A stretch of 64,000 bases of DNA from an uncultured Clostridia bacterium (GCA_934121925.1 CAKOVK010000003.1:18858-82857), one strand, 5' to 3'. Positions 33,225 through 43,457 are shown, counted from the first letter of the stretch. The notes: generated from the sequence alone by a model not told the origin. Numbers and translations are program-made.

Positions 33225-33624
33225 ATTATATGAGTTAGCTGAAAAAGAAAATATTAAAGTTTATAACTATGACATATCAGATGTTTCTGGTATGTTTGTT
33301 AATATTGAGAATATTAACGCCATAACTTTGAATAAAAATTTAACATTCTATCAAGAAAAATCTACTTTAGCTGAAGAACTAGGTCATTATTATTACGATG
33401 CTACATACCCTGTTTGTTGTTCAGATTTACAATTAATATCTAAACAAGAATATCGTGCTAGAAAATGGGCATATAATGTTCTAATTCCTGTCGAGGATTT
33501 AGTTTCTGCTATAAAAAAAGGTTTGGATAATACAGATGTCCTTTCAGATTATTTTGAAGTTCCTAGTCGATTTATGAGAGAATGTATCAATTATTACATA
33601 GAAAGAGGTGTTCTTTGTGCCTAA
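33208..33624 (+). CDS. ImmA/IrrE-type metalloprotease
   Basis: 138 aa from ATG 33208, overlapping the repressor by 17 bases. Contains TLAEELGHYYYD: the usual HExxH first His is Glu here, a variant common in phage ImmA proteins. Other features: RKWAYNVLIPV and a helical end. Probable partner that inactivates the repressor at induction. Confidence 0.8.
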   Translation: MIQTSKLYELAEKENIKVYNYDISDVSGMFVNIENINAITLNKNLTFYQEKSTLAEELGHYYYDATYPVCCSDLQLISKQEYRARKWAYNVLIPVEDLVSAIKKGLDNTDVLSDYFEVPSRFMRECINYYIERGVLCA

Positions 33625-34732
33625 ACAGAAATATACAAAAAGAAAAGATGGCAGATATGCAACTACCTTTCATGGTAAGCCTGTCTATGGAAAAACCTCT
33701 AAAGAATTAGAAGATAAAATAAATGAATTGAATTATTTCTACAATACGGGGAAGCCTATTGGGAATGATAAGCTTTCCTTTAAAGAGTGGGCTGAAAAAT
33801 GGTACGATTTAAATATGAAAACTAAAGAAAAGAATACTCAAAATCTGAATCGTACTCTTTTAGATTGTCATATTTACCCTAAAATAGGACTTATTAGCAT
33901 TAAAAACTTAAAAAAATATAATGTAGAAAATCTAATAAAGAATATGGAACTTGAAGGGATTAAAGTTACTGCTAACAAATCTTTAGCATTAATAAAAAGA
34001 ATATTACAAGATGCAGTTGATAATGATATTGTTTCCAAAAATGTTGCAAGTAATATTAAATGTATTAAAATTGAAAAAGAACCTAAAAAACCTTTATCTG
34101 TTTATGAAGATAAAATATTTTTACAAGTTGCTCAAGAGCATAAAGATGGTTGTTTTATGATGTTGTTAAGATATTGCGGACTTCGTAGAGAGGAAGCTGT
34201 ACCTTTAGTTGTAAATGATATTGATTTAGATAATAAGAAATTATATATTAACAAGGCTGTTTATTTTGGCAATAATCAATCAGAAATTAAATCTACAAAG
34301 AATAAAAAGTCAAGGGTAGTAACTATACCAGATATACTTGTTCCTTTCTTAAAATCAAAAATAGAAGGTCGTAAAGGTACTGATTTAATATTTACTAAAA
34401 AAACCAGTAATGGCATGTTATCTTTATCATCTTTAAGACGTTCTTTAGAAAGTTTTTTATATCATTGTAACCTATTACATGAAAAAATGCAGAAAGAATT
34501 AGATAAAGAGTTCGTATTAACTGATGACAATAAAATAAGTTTTACATTTCATCAATTAAGGCATTCATATTGTACTATGCTTTATTACGCAGATGTTAAA
34601 ATAAAAAAAGCACAAGAGCTAATGGGTCATTCTAGTGCTGATATGGTATATGATATTTATACTCATCTTGATGAAGAAAGAGAAAACGCAGAAGATTTGA
34701 TTAATACATATATATCTAATAAATATGTTTAA
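33617..34732 (+). CDS. tyrosine integrase
   Basis: 371 aa, GTG start. Arm-binding N-terminus (YTKRKDGRYATTFHG), SAM-like core-binding domain, catalytic domain with RYCGLRREEA (Arg), HQLRHSY (His-x-x-Arg), GHSS and YDIYTH (Tyr). Directly followed by the attachment site. The CGG within YCGLRR is out of frame (TGC GGA), so it is read normally. Confidence 0.92.
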   Translation: MPKQKYTKRKDGRYATTFHGKPVYGKTSKELEDKINELNYFYNTGKPIGNDKLSFKEWAEKWYDLNMKTKEKNTQNLNRTLLDCHIYPKIGLISIKNLKKYNVENLIKNMELEGIKVTANKSLALIKRILQDAVDNDIVSKNVASNIKCIKIEKEPKKPLSVYEDKIFLQVAQEHKDGCFMMLLRYCGLRREEAVPLVVNDIDLDNKKLYINKAVYFGNNQSEIKSTKNKKSRVVTIPDILVPFLKSKIEGRKGTDLIFTKKTSNGMLSLSSLRRSLESFLYHCNLLHEKMQKELDKEFVLTDDNKISFTFHQLRHSYCTMLYYADVKIKKAQELMGHSSADMVYDIYTHLDEERENAEDLINTYISNKYV

Positions 34733-34772
34733 TTAATAAATCGTAGTCAAAAAATAGTCAAACACAAAATTC

Positions 34773-34823
34773 AAAAAGTCGCACTCCTTTGTTATAGGTT
34801 AATTACAAGGATTACGACTTTTT
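34773..34823. terminator. bidirectional terminator at the right end of the prophage
   Basis: AAAAAGTCG pairs with CGACTTTTT, with inner TCCTTTGT/ACAAGGA pairing, so T-runs exist on both sides. It ends the integrase message and would stop transcription entering from the host side. Confidence 0.7.
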
Positions 34824-34825
34824 CA

Positions 34826-34863
34826 TTACCACGCAAGTGCTCTACCTACTGAGCTATAGAAGC
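34826..34863 (-). tRNA. tRNA-Thr(GGT) 5' half, attachment site
   Basis: Minus strand GCTTCTA (acceptor), TA, GCTC/GAGC (D arm), then CTTGC and the loop GTGGTAA with anticodon GGT. The 3' half is missing; phage DNA and a terminator follow. The integrase gene ends 94 bases away. The prophage therefore lies at the anticodon loop of a tRNA-Thr, and this is one att end. The restored tRNA should be at the other end, outside the window. Confidence 0.8.
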
Positions 34864-34876
34864 ATATAAGTGAGGT

Positions 34877-35521
34877 TTATTGTTCCTCACCAATTATATT
34901 TTTATTTGCTTTTTTTCTTATTCTTTGTATTGCATTATCAATAGCTTTTACCGGTGCATCTAATTTTTCTGCAATTTTCACATAACTATCTCCGGCTGCA
35001 AATCTTGTTAGTACTTGTTTTTCAAAATCACTTAAGCTTTCATCTATTTTGTTACCAACAAATTTATAATATTCTTTTTTTGTTACAGTGTCTAGTGGGT
35101 CTTCCGTTGTTTTTGAATTAAAAAATTCCATTAAAGACACATCATCTTCGTTTTCATATACAGCTGTATTTAAAGACAATGAAGAATTTAAAGGTATGTG
35201 TTTTTGCCTATTTGATGTTTTTATCGCTGTAATAAGTTGTCTTTCTATACATAAACTAGCAAATGATTTGAAAGAATTTTGTTTATCTAGTTCGAAATTT
35301 TTAATAGCTTTATACAAACCTATCATTCCTTCTTGAACTATATCTTCTCTTTCAGCTCCAATAATAAAATATTTACTAACTTTTATGTTTACAAGTTCTT
35401 TATATTTGTCTAGTAGGCATTCTAATGCCTCATTATCTCCATTTTTTGCATATTCCACTAATTCAGCATCAGTTTTAGTTTGTAAATCATTTTTAAATGA
35501 ATAAGCTGTATTATTTGCCAT
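34877..35521 (-). CDS. sigH: sporulation sigma factor SigH
   Basis: 214 aa. Region 2 with LDKYKELVNIKVSKYF and EDIVQEGMIGLYKAIKNF, region 4 with LSDFEKQVLTRFAAGDSYVKIAEKL, matching SigH of Bacilli/Clostridia. Directs early sporulation genes. First host gene to the right of the prophage. Confidence 0.85.
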   Translation of the reverse strand: MANNTAYSFKNDLQTKTDAELVEYAKNGDNEALECLLDKYKELVNIKVSKYFIIGAEREDIVQEGMIGLYKAIKNFELDKQNSFKSFASLCIERQLITAIKTSNRQKHIPLNSSLSLNTAVYENEDDVSLMEFFNSKTTEDPLDTVTKKEYYKFVGNKIDESLSDFEKQVLTRFAAGDSYVKIAEKLDAPVKAIDNAIQRIRKKANKNIIGEEQ

Positions 35522-35607
35522 ATTATTTATGCCTCCGCTTTAATCTGATTTTGATTGTATTATATTAATTAAATCCTACAAAGTCAATAGTTTCCTAGTA
35601 TTTTGTC

Positions 35608-36045
35608 CTATTTTTCTAGAACTATAGTAACTGGTCCATCATTTAATAAACTCACCTTCATATGTGCCCCAAAAACGCCTTTTTCAACCTTTCTTACCTT
35701 CTCTTTGCATTTTTCTACAAAATATTCGTATATTTCATTAGCTTTTTTAGGTTCCATTGCCTCTACAAAGCTTGGTCTATTACCTTTTTCGCAGTTTGCA
35801 TAAAGCGTAAACTGTGAAACTATTAAAAGCTCACCATCAATATCATTTATAGATAAATTCATTTTTTCATTCTCATCTTCAAATATTCTTAATTTGCATA
35901 GTTTATCTGCTAACGCATCCGCTTGTTCTATTGTATCTCCCTCTTTTACTCCAAATAAAACTAAATATCCTTTGTTTATTTTTCCCACTATTTTTTCATC
36001 TACTTCTACTTGTGCATTTGCTACTCTTTGTATAACTAATTTCAT
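35608..36045 (-). CDS. dtd: D-aminoacyl-tRNA deacylase
   Basis: 145 aa. Typical: MKLVIQRVANAQVEVD, the SQFTLYA motif (Ser-Gln-Phe-Thr), and a C-terminal motif with NDGPVT in place of the usual NxGP(V/F)T. Removes D-amino acids from mischarged tRNA. Confidence 0.93.
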   Translation of the reverse strand: MKLVIQRVANAQVEVDEKIVGKINKGYLVLFGVKEGDTIEQADALADKLCKLRIFEDENEKMNLSINDIDGELLIVSQFTLYANCEKGNRPSFVEAMEPKKANEIYEYFVEKCKEKVRKVEKGVFGAHMKVSLLNDGPVTIVLEK

Positions 36046-36075
36046 AATCTTTCTCCTTATTTTGTCTTATATATT

Positions 36076-36318
36076 TTAATTTGTTCCTATTTTATATTCA
36101 ATGTCTTCCATAAATGGATGAATTTCCATAACACTTTTTAACGTTATTATTTGTGTTTTTGGATGTGGTCCTTTGCCTGTAAATTTAACTATTTCTCTAG
36201 AATAGCAATTTTTATTAAGCTTACTAAGCAAATACCTTGTTCCCATATATGTATAATATATTTGATATCCATTATTTAAATCTTTCCATAATTGTTCAAA
36301 ACTATAATCTTTATTCAT
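36076..36318 (-). CDS. conserved 80-aa protein
   Basis: MNKDYSFEQLWKDLNNGYQI then beta strands (YYTYMGTRYLL). No known family. Lies between dtd and a repeat element. Confidence 0.5.
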   Translation of the reverse strand: MNKDYSFEQLWKDLNNGYQIYYTYMGTRYLLSKLNKNCYSREIVKFTGKGPHPKTQIITLKSVMEIHPFMEDIEYKIGTN

Positions 36319-36345
36319 TTCTTCTCCTTTATAAATTGGAATTTT

Positions 36346-36445
36346 GCGAAGTGGGAAGTGAGAAATGTGAAGTGTGAAGAATAAGGAAAGGTCTACGAAG
36401 TCTTGCCTCTACAAATCACACCTCCCACATCACACCTCTCACCTC
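36346..36445. repeat. imperfect inverted repeat element (GTGAGA/CTCAC type)
   Basis: Left arm GTGGGAAGTGAGAAATG, right arm CATCACACCTCTCACCTC with CACACCTCCCAC in front. Non-coding, between the 80-aa gene and ligA. A related shorter hairpin lies at 52833-52893. Looks like a small dispersed, possibly mobile, repeat. Confidence 0.5.
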
Positions 36446-36456
36446 AATAAAACAAT

Positions 36457-38439
36457 TTACAACTTAATCATTTCCTGAAATTCTTTTTCTGATATTATTT
36501 TAACTCCCAATGCCTCTGCTTTTGTTAATTTACTGCCTGCTTCTTCTCCTGCTAAAACATAGTCTGTTTTCTTAGATACAGAACTAGAAGTTTTTCCACC
36601 AAAGCTTTCTATAATACTACTTGCTTCTTCACGAGTATAGTTTTCTAATGAACCTGTCAATACAAATGTTTTTCCCTCAAACCTGTTATCTCTATTTTTT
36701 TCTTCTTTTAGCTCCATATTTACATTTGCTTTTTCTAACCTATCTAACAAGTCTTTTGTTTGCTCTTGTTTAAAGAATTCGTAAATGCTTTTTGCTATAA
36801 TCTCTCCCACATCATCTGTCATTATTAATTCTTCTAATGTAGCATTTTTTAAATTTTCCATTGTTTTAAATCTTCTTGCAAGTGTTTTTGCAGATTTGGT
36901 TCCAATGTGTCTTATTCCAATTGCACAAATCAATCTATCTAAATCATTGCTTTTGCTTTGTTCTATTGCATCTATTAAATTTTTTGCAAATTTCTTTCCA
37001 TCTTTTTTTAGGCTTTCTATATCTTCTTGTTTTAAATAATATATATCTGCAATTGTTTCTATTAATTTGTTGTTATATAACTGTTCTACTATCTTTTCGC
37101 CTAACCCTTCAATATTCATTCCTTCTTTTGAAGCAAAATGAATAATATTTCTTAAGTTTTGAGCTTTGCATTCAACTCCTATACATCTTACAGCAGCTTC
37201 TCCCTCTTCTCTTACAGCCTCTGCTCCACAAACAGGACAAGTTTTTGGCATTTCAAATTCTTTTTCGTTGCCTGTCCTTTTTTCTACTAATGCTTTTACA
37301 ACCTCTGGAATAACATCTCCGGCTTTTTGTATTAGTATGTGGTCACCTATTTTTAATCCTTTTTCTTTTATAAAATCTTCATTATGAAGAGTTGTTTTAG
37401 ATATTTTAGAACCTGCAACTACTACTGGTTCTAGTATTGCCATTGGTGTAATTACTCCTGTTCTTCCAACATTACACACAATATCTTTTAATATTGTTTC
37501 TTTTTGCTCTGGTGGATATTTATATGCAATAGCCCATTTTGGCACTTTAAATGTTGTACCAATTTTTCCTCTTAACTCTAAATCATCAACTTTTATAACT
37601 GCTCCATCTATTCCAAATGGAATTTTTTCTCTATCTTCTCCTATTTTTTCTATTGCCTTTACGGCTTCTTTTATGTTATTGCAGAATATTTTTACAGGAT
37701 TTACATTGAAGCCTATTTTTTCTAAATATAGCAAAGATTCATAATGTGATGTAAATTTTATTGTATCACTTTTTTGAACATTAAAAATATAAATATCAAG
37801 AGGTCTAGTAGCAGTAATTGAACTATCTAATTGTCTTAATGAACCTGCTGCTAAATTTCTTGCATTTGCAAATTTATTTTCCTCATCTTGTTTTTCGTTT
37901 AATTCATCAAAATCTTTTTTAGATATAAAAACTTCGCCTCTTACTACTATATCTATATTTTCTTTTAACTTTTTAGGAATATTTTTAATAGTTTTTAAAT
38001 TGTCTGTAATATCTTCTCCAACTTGTCCATTTCCTCTTGTTGCACCTCTTACAAATTCACCATTTTCGTATTCTAATGCAACTGATAACCCATCTATTTT
38101 TGTTTCTACAACATATTTAATACTATCATCAAATTTTTTCATTCTTTCATCAAAACTATATAGTTCATCAAAAGAAAATACATCTTGTAAACTTTGAAGT
38201 GGTACAATATGTGTTACTTTTTCAAAACCTTCTTTTACAGTCCCCCCAACTTTTTGAGTTAGTGAATCTTTACTTATAAACTCTGGAAACTCTTTCTCCA
38301 AATTTTTAAGTTCATTCATAAGCATATCATATTCAAAATCTGATATTTCTGGTGCATCTTCATCATAGTATTTTTTAGCATAATATGCAGTAAGTTTATT
38401 TAATTCATCAATACGTTTTTTGGCTTTTTGCTTGTCCAA
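36457..38439 (-). CDS. ligA: NAD-dependent DNA ligase
   Basis: 660 aa. Adenylation domain with TKIDGLSVALEYENG (Lys nucleophile in KIDG), OB fold (GRTGVITPMAI), four-Cys zinc site (CPVCGAEAV and later Cys), HhH repeats (DDVGEIIA), BRCT end with FVLTGSL. Length and order are normal. Seals nicks in replication and repair. Confidence 0.96.
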   Translation of the reverse strand: MDKQKAKKRIDELNKLTAYYAKKYYDEDAPEISDFEYDMLMNELKNLEKEFPEFISKDSLTQKVGGTVKEGFEKVTHIVPLQSLQDVFSFDELYSFDERMKKFDDSIKYVVETKIDGLSVALEYENGEFVRGATRGNGQVGEDITDNLKTIKNIPKKLKENIDIVVRGEVFISKKDFDELNEKQDEENKFANARNLAAGSLRQLDSSITATRPLDIYIFNVQKSDTIKFTSHYESLLYLEKIGFNVNPVKIFCNNIKEAVKAIEKIGEDREKIPFGIDGAVIKVDDLELRGKIGTTFKVPKWAIAYKYPPEQKETILKDIVCNVGRTGVITPMAILEPVVVAGSKISKTTLHNEDFIKEKGLKIGDHILIQKAGDVIPEVVKALVEKRTGNEKEFEMPKTCPVCGAEAVREEGEAAVRCIGVECKAQNLRNIIHFASKEGMNIEGLGEKIVEQLYNNKLIETIADIYYLKQEDIESLKKDGKKFAKNLIDAIEQSKSNDLDRLICAIGIRHIGTKSAKTLARRFKTMENLKNATLEELIMTDDVGEIIAKSIYEFFKQEQTKDLLDRLEKANVNMELKEEKNRDNRFEGKTFVLTGSLENYTREEASSIIESFGGKTSSSVSKKTDYVLAGEEAGSKLTKAEALGVKIISEKEFQEMIKL

Positions 38440-38481
38440 TTAGTCTTCCTCCTTTGTTAAAAGTATACCCTAAAATTTTCA

Positions 38482-38510
38482 GGGAAAAAGGGGTCTGTCC
38501 CCTTTTTCCC
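38482..38510. terminator. dispersed palindrome (GGGAAAAAGGGG/CCCCTTTTTCCC)
   Basis: 12-bp perfect stem and loop TCTGT. A near-identical copy is at 46581-46608. On the minus strand it lies just after pgsA (stop at 38517), and ligA starts 43 bases beyond; CCCTTTTTCCC gives only a weak T-run. Probably a REP-like element acting as terminator. Confidence 0.6.
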
Positions 38511-38516
38511 TCTTCC

Positions 38517-39119
38517 TTAATCCTTTAATAGTTCTTTGCCATTTTTTACATAGTCCCATCCTGAAAAAATTGTTGCTAGTACAGAAATCATCATGAACAC
38601 TGTTGCTAGTATATTTATTATTAGTTCTGCTCCCGTTAAATTTCCTTTTATAAATAAACCAAATATATTTGTGTTGTTTATGTTTATAAACATTAATATT
38701 ATTGCAATCATTTGTGTTACTGTTTTTAGTTTACCCCAAATACTTGCTGCTATTACTTTTCCACCTTTTTCTACAGCTATTAATCTATATCCTGATACTA
38801 CAAATTCTCTAAACAATACTATTATTGGTATCCAAGCTGGCAAGCTTTTTGCTTCCACAAATATAAGCATTGCTGCTAATACTAATATTTTGTCTGCTAA
38901 TGGATCTGCAAATTTTCCAAATGTAGTTATCTGATTATTTTTTCTTGCTAATTTTCCATCTAAATGGTCTGTGTATGATGCAATTATAAATATTAATCCC
39001 ATTATCCAATATGCAATTGATATATTCAAAAACGTTCCACCAATATTTAAATATGGAATTATTACCATTATTGGTACTAGTAAAATTCTAAATATTGTTA
39101 ATTTATTTGGTAAATTCAT
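38517..39119 (-). CDS. pgsA: CDP-diacylglycerol-glycerol-3-phosphate 3-phosphatidyltransferase
   Basis: 200 aa, several membrane helices. Contains the CDP-alcohol phosphotransferase motif starting near SYTDHLDGKLARKN and ending in FGKFADPLADK (D-x2-DG-x2-AR-x8-G-x3-D-x3-D). Makes phosphatidylglycerol phosphate. Confidence 0.9.
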   Translation of the reverse strand: MNLPNKLTIFRILLVPIMVIIPYLNIGGTFLNISIAYWIMGLIFIIASYTDHLDGKLARKNNQITTFGKFADPLADKILVLAAMLIFVEAKSLPAWIPIIVLFREFVVSGYRLIAVEKGGKVIAASIWGKLKTVTQMIAIILMFININNTNIFGLFIKGNLTGAELIINILATVFMMISVLATIFSGWDYVKNGKELLKD

Positions 39120-39148
39120 AAATTATTCACTCCAATTATTTTTGTTTA

Positions 39149-41074
39149 CTAATTATTTAAATTGTTTAGCCAAATATTACAACTTGCATCACTTGGCATT
39201 CTTAAATCTCCTCTTGGAGACAAGCTTACCGACCCTACCTTTGGTCCATCTGGCATACAGTTTCTCTTAAATTGCTGTGTAAAAAATCTTTTTATAAAAA
39301 CTTGTAGCCAATGTTTTATTTGTTCTTCTTTAAAATCTTCTTTAAATGTTTTGCATGCTAATATGTATATTTTTTTAGGTTCTGCTCCATATCTTAAAAA
39401 GTGATATAAAAAGAAATCGTGCAATATATATGGTCCAACCTGTTCTTCCGTTTTTTGTTCTATATTACCTTTTTCATCTGGTGGTAATAACTCTGGTGAT
39501 ATTGGCGTATCTAATATATCATTAATTATATTTTTGCATTCTTCTTTGCTATTATCTGCGACCCATTTTATTATATATTTTACCAATGTTTTTGGAATAC
39601 TTGCATTTACAGCATACATACTCATATGATCTCCATTATATGTGCACCATCCAAGAGCAAGTTCTGATAAATCGCCTGTTCCTACAACTAATCCATTCTC
39701 TTTGTTTGCAATATCCATCAGTATTTTTGTTCTTTCCCTTGCTTGAGCATTCTCGTATGTTACATCTTTTATATTCTTGTCATGTCCTATATCTTCAAAA
39801 TGTTGTAAAGAACTTTTAGTTATATTTATTTCTCTAAATGTTGCTCCATATTCATTTATAAGTTTCATCGAATTATTATGTGTTCTAAAAGTTGTTCCAA
39901 ATCCGGGCATTGTTATTGCAATTATATTTTCTTTTGGAATGTTTAATATCTCGTATGCTTTAATTATTACTAAAAAAGCAAGTGTTGAATCTAATCCTCC
40001 TGATATTCCAATTACTGTTTTATTAATATTTGTATGCAACAATCTTTTAGCCAGCCCATAGCTTTGTATATTTAAAATTTCTTCACAAATTTCACTTATT
40101 TTTTTTTTATCCTCCGGAACAAATGGAGTTTTGCTATATTTTCTTGTTAAATCTTCTATATTATCTGGTATATTTATTTCTATTTCTCTATATTCTAAAT
40201 CTACAGGATTTCCCATAAAACTAATATTTTTTCTTCTATCGTTTGCAAGTTTTTTTGTATCTATTTCTGTAAAAATCATATTACTTTGAAAATCAAATCT
40301 TTCGTTATTTGCTAGGCAAGAACCGTTTTCAAAAATCATACTTTCTCCAGAAAATACTATATCTGAAGTTGATTCATTTACTCCACTAGAGCAGTATACA
40401 TATCCTGATATCGTTTTTGCAGATTGCATTTTTACTAACTCTCTTCTATATTCTTTTTTACCTATAACTTCATTGCTTGCAGATAAATTAAATATAATAT
40501 TGGCTCCAAGTAGTGCTAATTTGTTGCTTGGTGGCTCTACTGCCCATATGTCTTCACATATTTCTATTCCAAAGCAAATCTCATTATTTTCTTTATCTTT
40601 AAATAATAAATCTATTCCAAAAGGAACTTTTTGTCCTAATATTTCTATTTCCTTTTTATTTGCATTTTTACTAGATGCAAACCATCTTTTCTCGTAAAAC
40701 TCACCATAATTTGGAATAAAAGTTTTTGGAATTACTCCAAGTATTTCTCCTTTTTGAATTACAACTGCTGTATTAAATAATTGATTTTCCTGTTTTATTG
40801 GCATACCAATTATACAAATAATATCTAAGTTATTTGTATAATCTAAAATTTTACTTAGTGATTTTTCTGCTTCTTCTAGCAAAGTATCTTGCTCAAATAA
40901 ATCTTGGCAAGTATATCCTGTAATACATAGTTCTGGAAATATTGCTATTTGAATTTTATTATTACTTGCTATTTCTATCTGTTCTATTATTTCATTACAA
41001 TTAAACTCTGTATCTGCTACTTTTAATTTTGGAACTATAGCCCCTACTCTTACAAATCCTTGCTTTTTTAACAT
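39149..41074 (-). CDS. nadE: glutamine-dependent NAD+ synthase
   Basis: 641 aa. N-terminal nitrilase-type amidase with FPELCITGYTCQDL (Glu) and CFGIEICEDIW (Cys), then the synthetase with ISGGLDSTLAF ATP-binding loop and VVGTGDLSELALGW. The usual length of the two-domain enzyme. Confidence 0.95.
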   Translation of the reverse strand: MLKKQGFVRVGAIVPKLKVADTEFNCNEIIEQIEIASNNKIQIAIFPELCITGYTCQDLFEQDTLLEEAEKSLSKILDYTNNLDIICIIGMPIKQENQLFNTAVVIQKGEILGVIPKTFIPNYGEFYEKRWFASSKNANKKEIEILGQKVPFGIDLLFKDKENNEICFGIEICEDIWAVEPPSNKLALLGANIIFNLSASNEVIGKKEYRRELVKMQSAKTISGYVYCSSGVNESTSDIVFSGESMIFENGSCLANNERFDFQSNMIFTEIDTKKLANDRRKNISFMGNPVDLEYREIEINIPDNIEDLTRKYSKTPFVPEDKKKISEICEEILNIQSYGLAKRLLHTNINKTVIGISGGLDSTLAFLVIIKAYEILNIPKENIIAITMPGFGTTFRTHNNSMKLINEYGATFREINITKSSLQHFEDIGHDKNIKDVTYENAQARERTKILMDIANKENGLVVGTGDLSELALGWCTYNGDHMSMYAVNASIPKTLVKYIIKWVADNSKEECKNIINDILDTPISPELLPPDEKGNIEQKTEEQVGPYILHDFFLYHFLRYGAEPKKIYILACKTFKEDFKEEQIKHWLQVFIKRFFTQQFKRNCMPDGPKVGSVSLSPRGDLRMPSDASCNIWLNNLNN

Positions 41075-41092
41075 ATTAGTTTCCTTTCATTT

Positions 41093-41914
41093 CTATATTA
41101 TACTAATATATTCTTTTACTATTTCTTTAAATTTAATCTTTACTTTTTCAGCTGTTTGTTTTACATCATCATATGATAATTTCTCATCTAATACTCCAGC
41201 TGCCATATTTGTTATGCAAGATACTCCTACGCATTTTATTCCACAATGATGTGCTATTATAGCTTCTGGCACAGTTGACATTCCCACTGCATCTGCTCCT
41301 AAAATTCTTAATGCTCTTATTTCTGCTGGTGTTTCAAATGTAGGTCCTTTCATATATGCATAAACACCTTCTTGTGCCCTACCCGTATGTTTATTTATTA
41401 CCTCTTTAAGTTTTTTACTTAAATCTTTATCAAAAGTTTCACTCATATCTGGAAATCTATCTCCAAATTCTTCTAAGTTTTTTCCTCTTAATACTGATTC
41501 TGCAAAAAAACTTAAATAATCATTTATTACCATAAAGTCTCCAGCAACATATTCTTTATTTACTCCTCCTGCAGCATTAGTTATTATTAGCTTTTCTATT
41601 CCTAATAGTTTAAAAACTCTTTCTGGAAAAGTAGTCTCTTTTAAATCATATCCTTCATAATAATGAAATCTTCCATTCATTGCTATTATTGCTTTTCCAT
41701 TAAGTTTTCCAATTATTAGTTCCCCAGCATGCCCTTCTACTGTAGATACAGGAAAATTTGGTATTTCGTTATATTTTATTACTATCTTTTCTTCAAATTC
41801 ATCTTTTAATACTCCTAATCCAGACCCTAATATAATTGCTATCTTAGGATTTAAATTTCCTATTTTCTCCTTTATATAATTTGCACTTTCTTGATATTCT
41901 TCATAACTAAACAT
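41093..41914 (-). CDS. purine nucleoside phosphorylase
   Basis: 273 aa. GSGLGVL at the N-terminus, VEGHAGELIIG, MNGRFHYYEGY, ITNAAGGVN and MSTVPEAIIAHHCG, the PNP class I (trimeric) pattern. Splits inosine and guanosine. 18 bases upstream of nadE, so likely one operon. Confidence 0.9.
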   Translation of the reverse strand: MFSYEEYQESANYIKEKIGNLNPKIAIILGSGLGVLKDEFEEKIVIKYNEIPNFPVSTVEGHAGELIIGKLNGKAIIAMNGRFHYYEGYDLKETTFPERVFKLLGIEKLIITNAAGGVNKEYVAGDFMVINDYLSFFAESVLRGKNLEEFGDRFPDMSETFDKDLSKKLKEVINKHTGRAQEGVYAYMKGPTFETPAEIRALRILGADAVGMSTVPEAIIAHHCGIKCVGVSCITNMAAGVLDEKLSYDDVKQTAEKVKIKFKEIVKEYISII

Positions 41915-41937
41915 ATTTTTCTCCTCTCTTATATTTT

Positions 41938-43402
41938 TTATCTTTCACCTGGTCCAACATCTTCTTTTTCATAACTATCATTTTCTTCATTATAATGGTA
42001 TATTGTTTCATTATTATTGGTTCTTATTACAAATTCGTCACTTGAATTAATATATAAATATTTATTTTCTCCATTTGGATAAGGTATTGATATGCTTGTA
42101 ACAGGCTCATCTGTTGTTTTTATACTATCTGCCAATTCTTTTACTGCCTTTGCTCGTTCTTCTCCTGCTAAGTTTTTATCTATTAACTCAGCTCTTTCAT
42201 TTAATAATTTACTTCCTAACGGATGGAAAACTAAAGGTAATGCATTTCCTCTATCACATAAATTCAACATAAGATCTGATGGTTTTTCGCTTTTAGAAAG
42301 ATTAGCATATGTTTTTAATTCCTGTATTTGTTCATCGTTTATTTTTATATACTCCTTTGGCTTTGTTGAAAATATGTATGCTTTATCATTAAGTGTTAAC
42401 ATGCAAAATCTATTTTTGTCTTTATTATCTGGATTCTCAGAGTCTAATACATCTTTTATTATGCTATTTTCTGGAATATCTCTATTTTTTACAAAGCAAT
42501 CATATCTAGTTATTCTCCTGTATTCTTCTTCTGTTAGTACTTCTTTTAATAAAAGTCTACTATAATACATAACAAAATCCGCATGACCATTTATATTGTC
42601 CCTATGATTAAAATAGTTAAAAATCCAATCCATTTTGGCTTCTAACTCTTCAGCACTTGTCATATTTCTATATTTTTCATATATTTCAGCTTTTGCTTTC
42701 TCTTCTACTTCTTTTGTAGCATTTCCGCTGTTCCAATTTTAGTTTTGCAGTTGCCCATTCATTTTCTGCCATAATTTCTCTAAAATTTAAAAATTCGCTT
42801 TTAATTTGTTCGATTACAGTATTCATATACATATTTTGTTGTTTATATCCTAAATTAGTATCTATTTTATCTAATGTTTTTTCATCTAAAAAGCTAATGT
42901 TTTCAAGGTTTTTTCCATCTGTTGTAAGACCTTCTTCAAATTTTTTGTATCTTCTTTCATAATAGGCTTCAGATGCAAAATCTGGTGTTTTCATTCCTGT
43001 TTGAATGTTTTCCATATCTTCCAAGTAATTTATAATATATTGTTTCCCACTCTTAGTTGTGATTAATACATCTGTATGTCTAAACATATCTGTGTCACAA
43101 GATACTGTTTCCGCACTAATTCCATTTTCTTGTAGAATTTCTACTGCCATTTTACAAAGTGGCTTACATACTGTTGCTATGCTCCCTTTTTTATTAGCTA
43201 AGGCTTGTTCAGCTTCCTCTTTACTTGTTGGCTTTCTATATGCTGCTGCTTTACCTTTAAGGTCTCCTCCTGCGTAAAAGAAATTCATATTTCTTCTTAA
43301 TATTGGCAAAATTAAAATTTCTAGCTTTCTTGCTTTTGCAATTTCTATTTCTTCTTCAGTTAGATTTCTTTTTTCTTTTTCATTTAAATCTAATTTAATC
43401 AT
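41938..43402 (-). CDS. large hypothetical protein, possible cysteine-protease-like domain, CGG +1 frameshift
   Basis: 487 aa when read through. First frame (to residue 225) holds VCKPLCKMAVEIL, then FRHTDVLITTKSGKQYIINY: a Cys, His, and acidic/Asn order as in papain-like or transglutaminase-like folds (inference). CGG at 42725-42727 (residue 226) closes this frame about 13 codons later; skipping C gives LEQGNATKEVEEKAKA and joins the next 240 residues. Those start in a frame without a separate ribosome binding site. Function unknown. Confidence 0.7.
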
Positions 43403-43457
43403 GGCTACTCCTTTGCCTTGTATTTTATCATAAATCTTTTTCTACTTCAATAATTTA

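Noticed and set aside
33208..33624. ImmA-like protein as inactive because the first His of HExxH is Glu
   Set aside because: The EELGH form is usual in phage ImmA proteins, so loss of function cannot be concluded.
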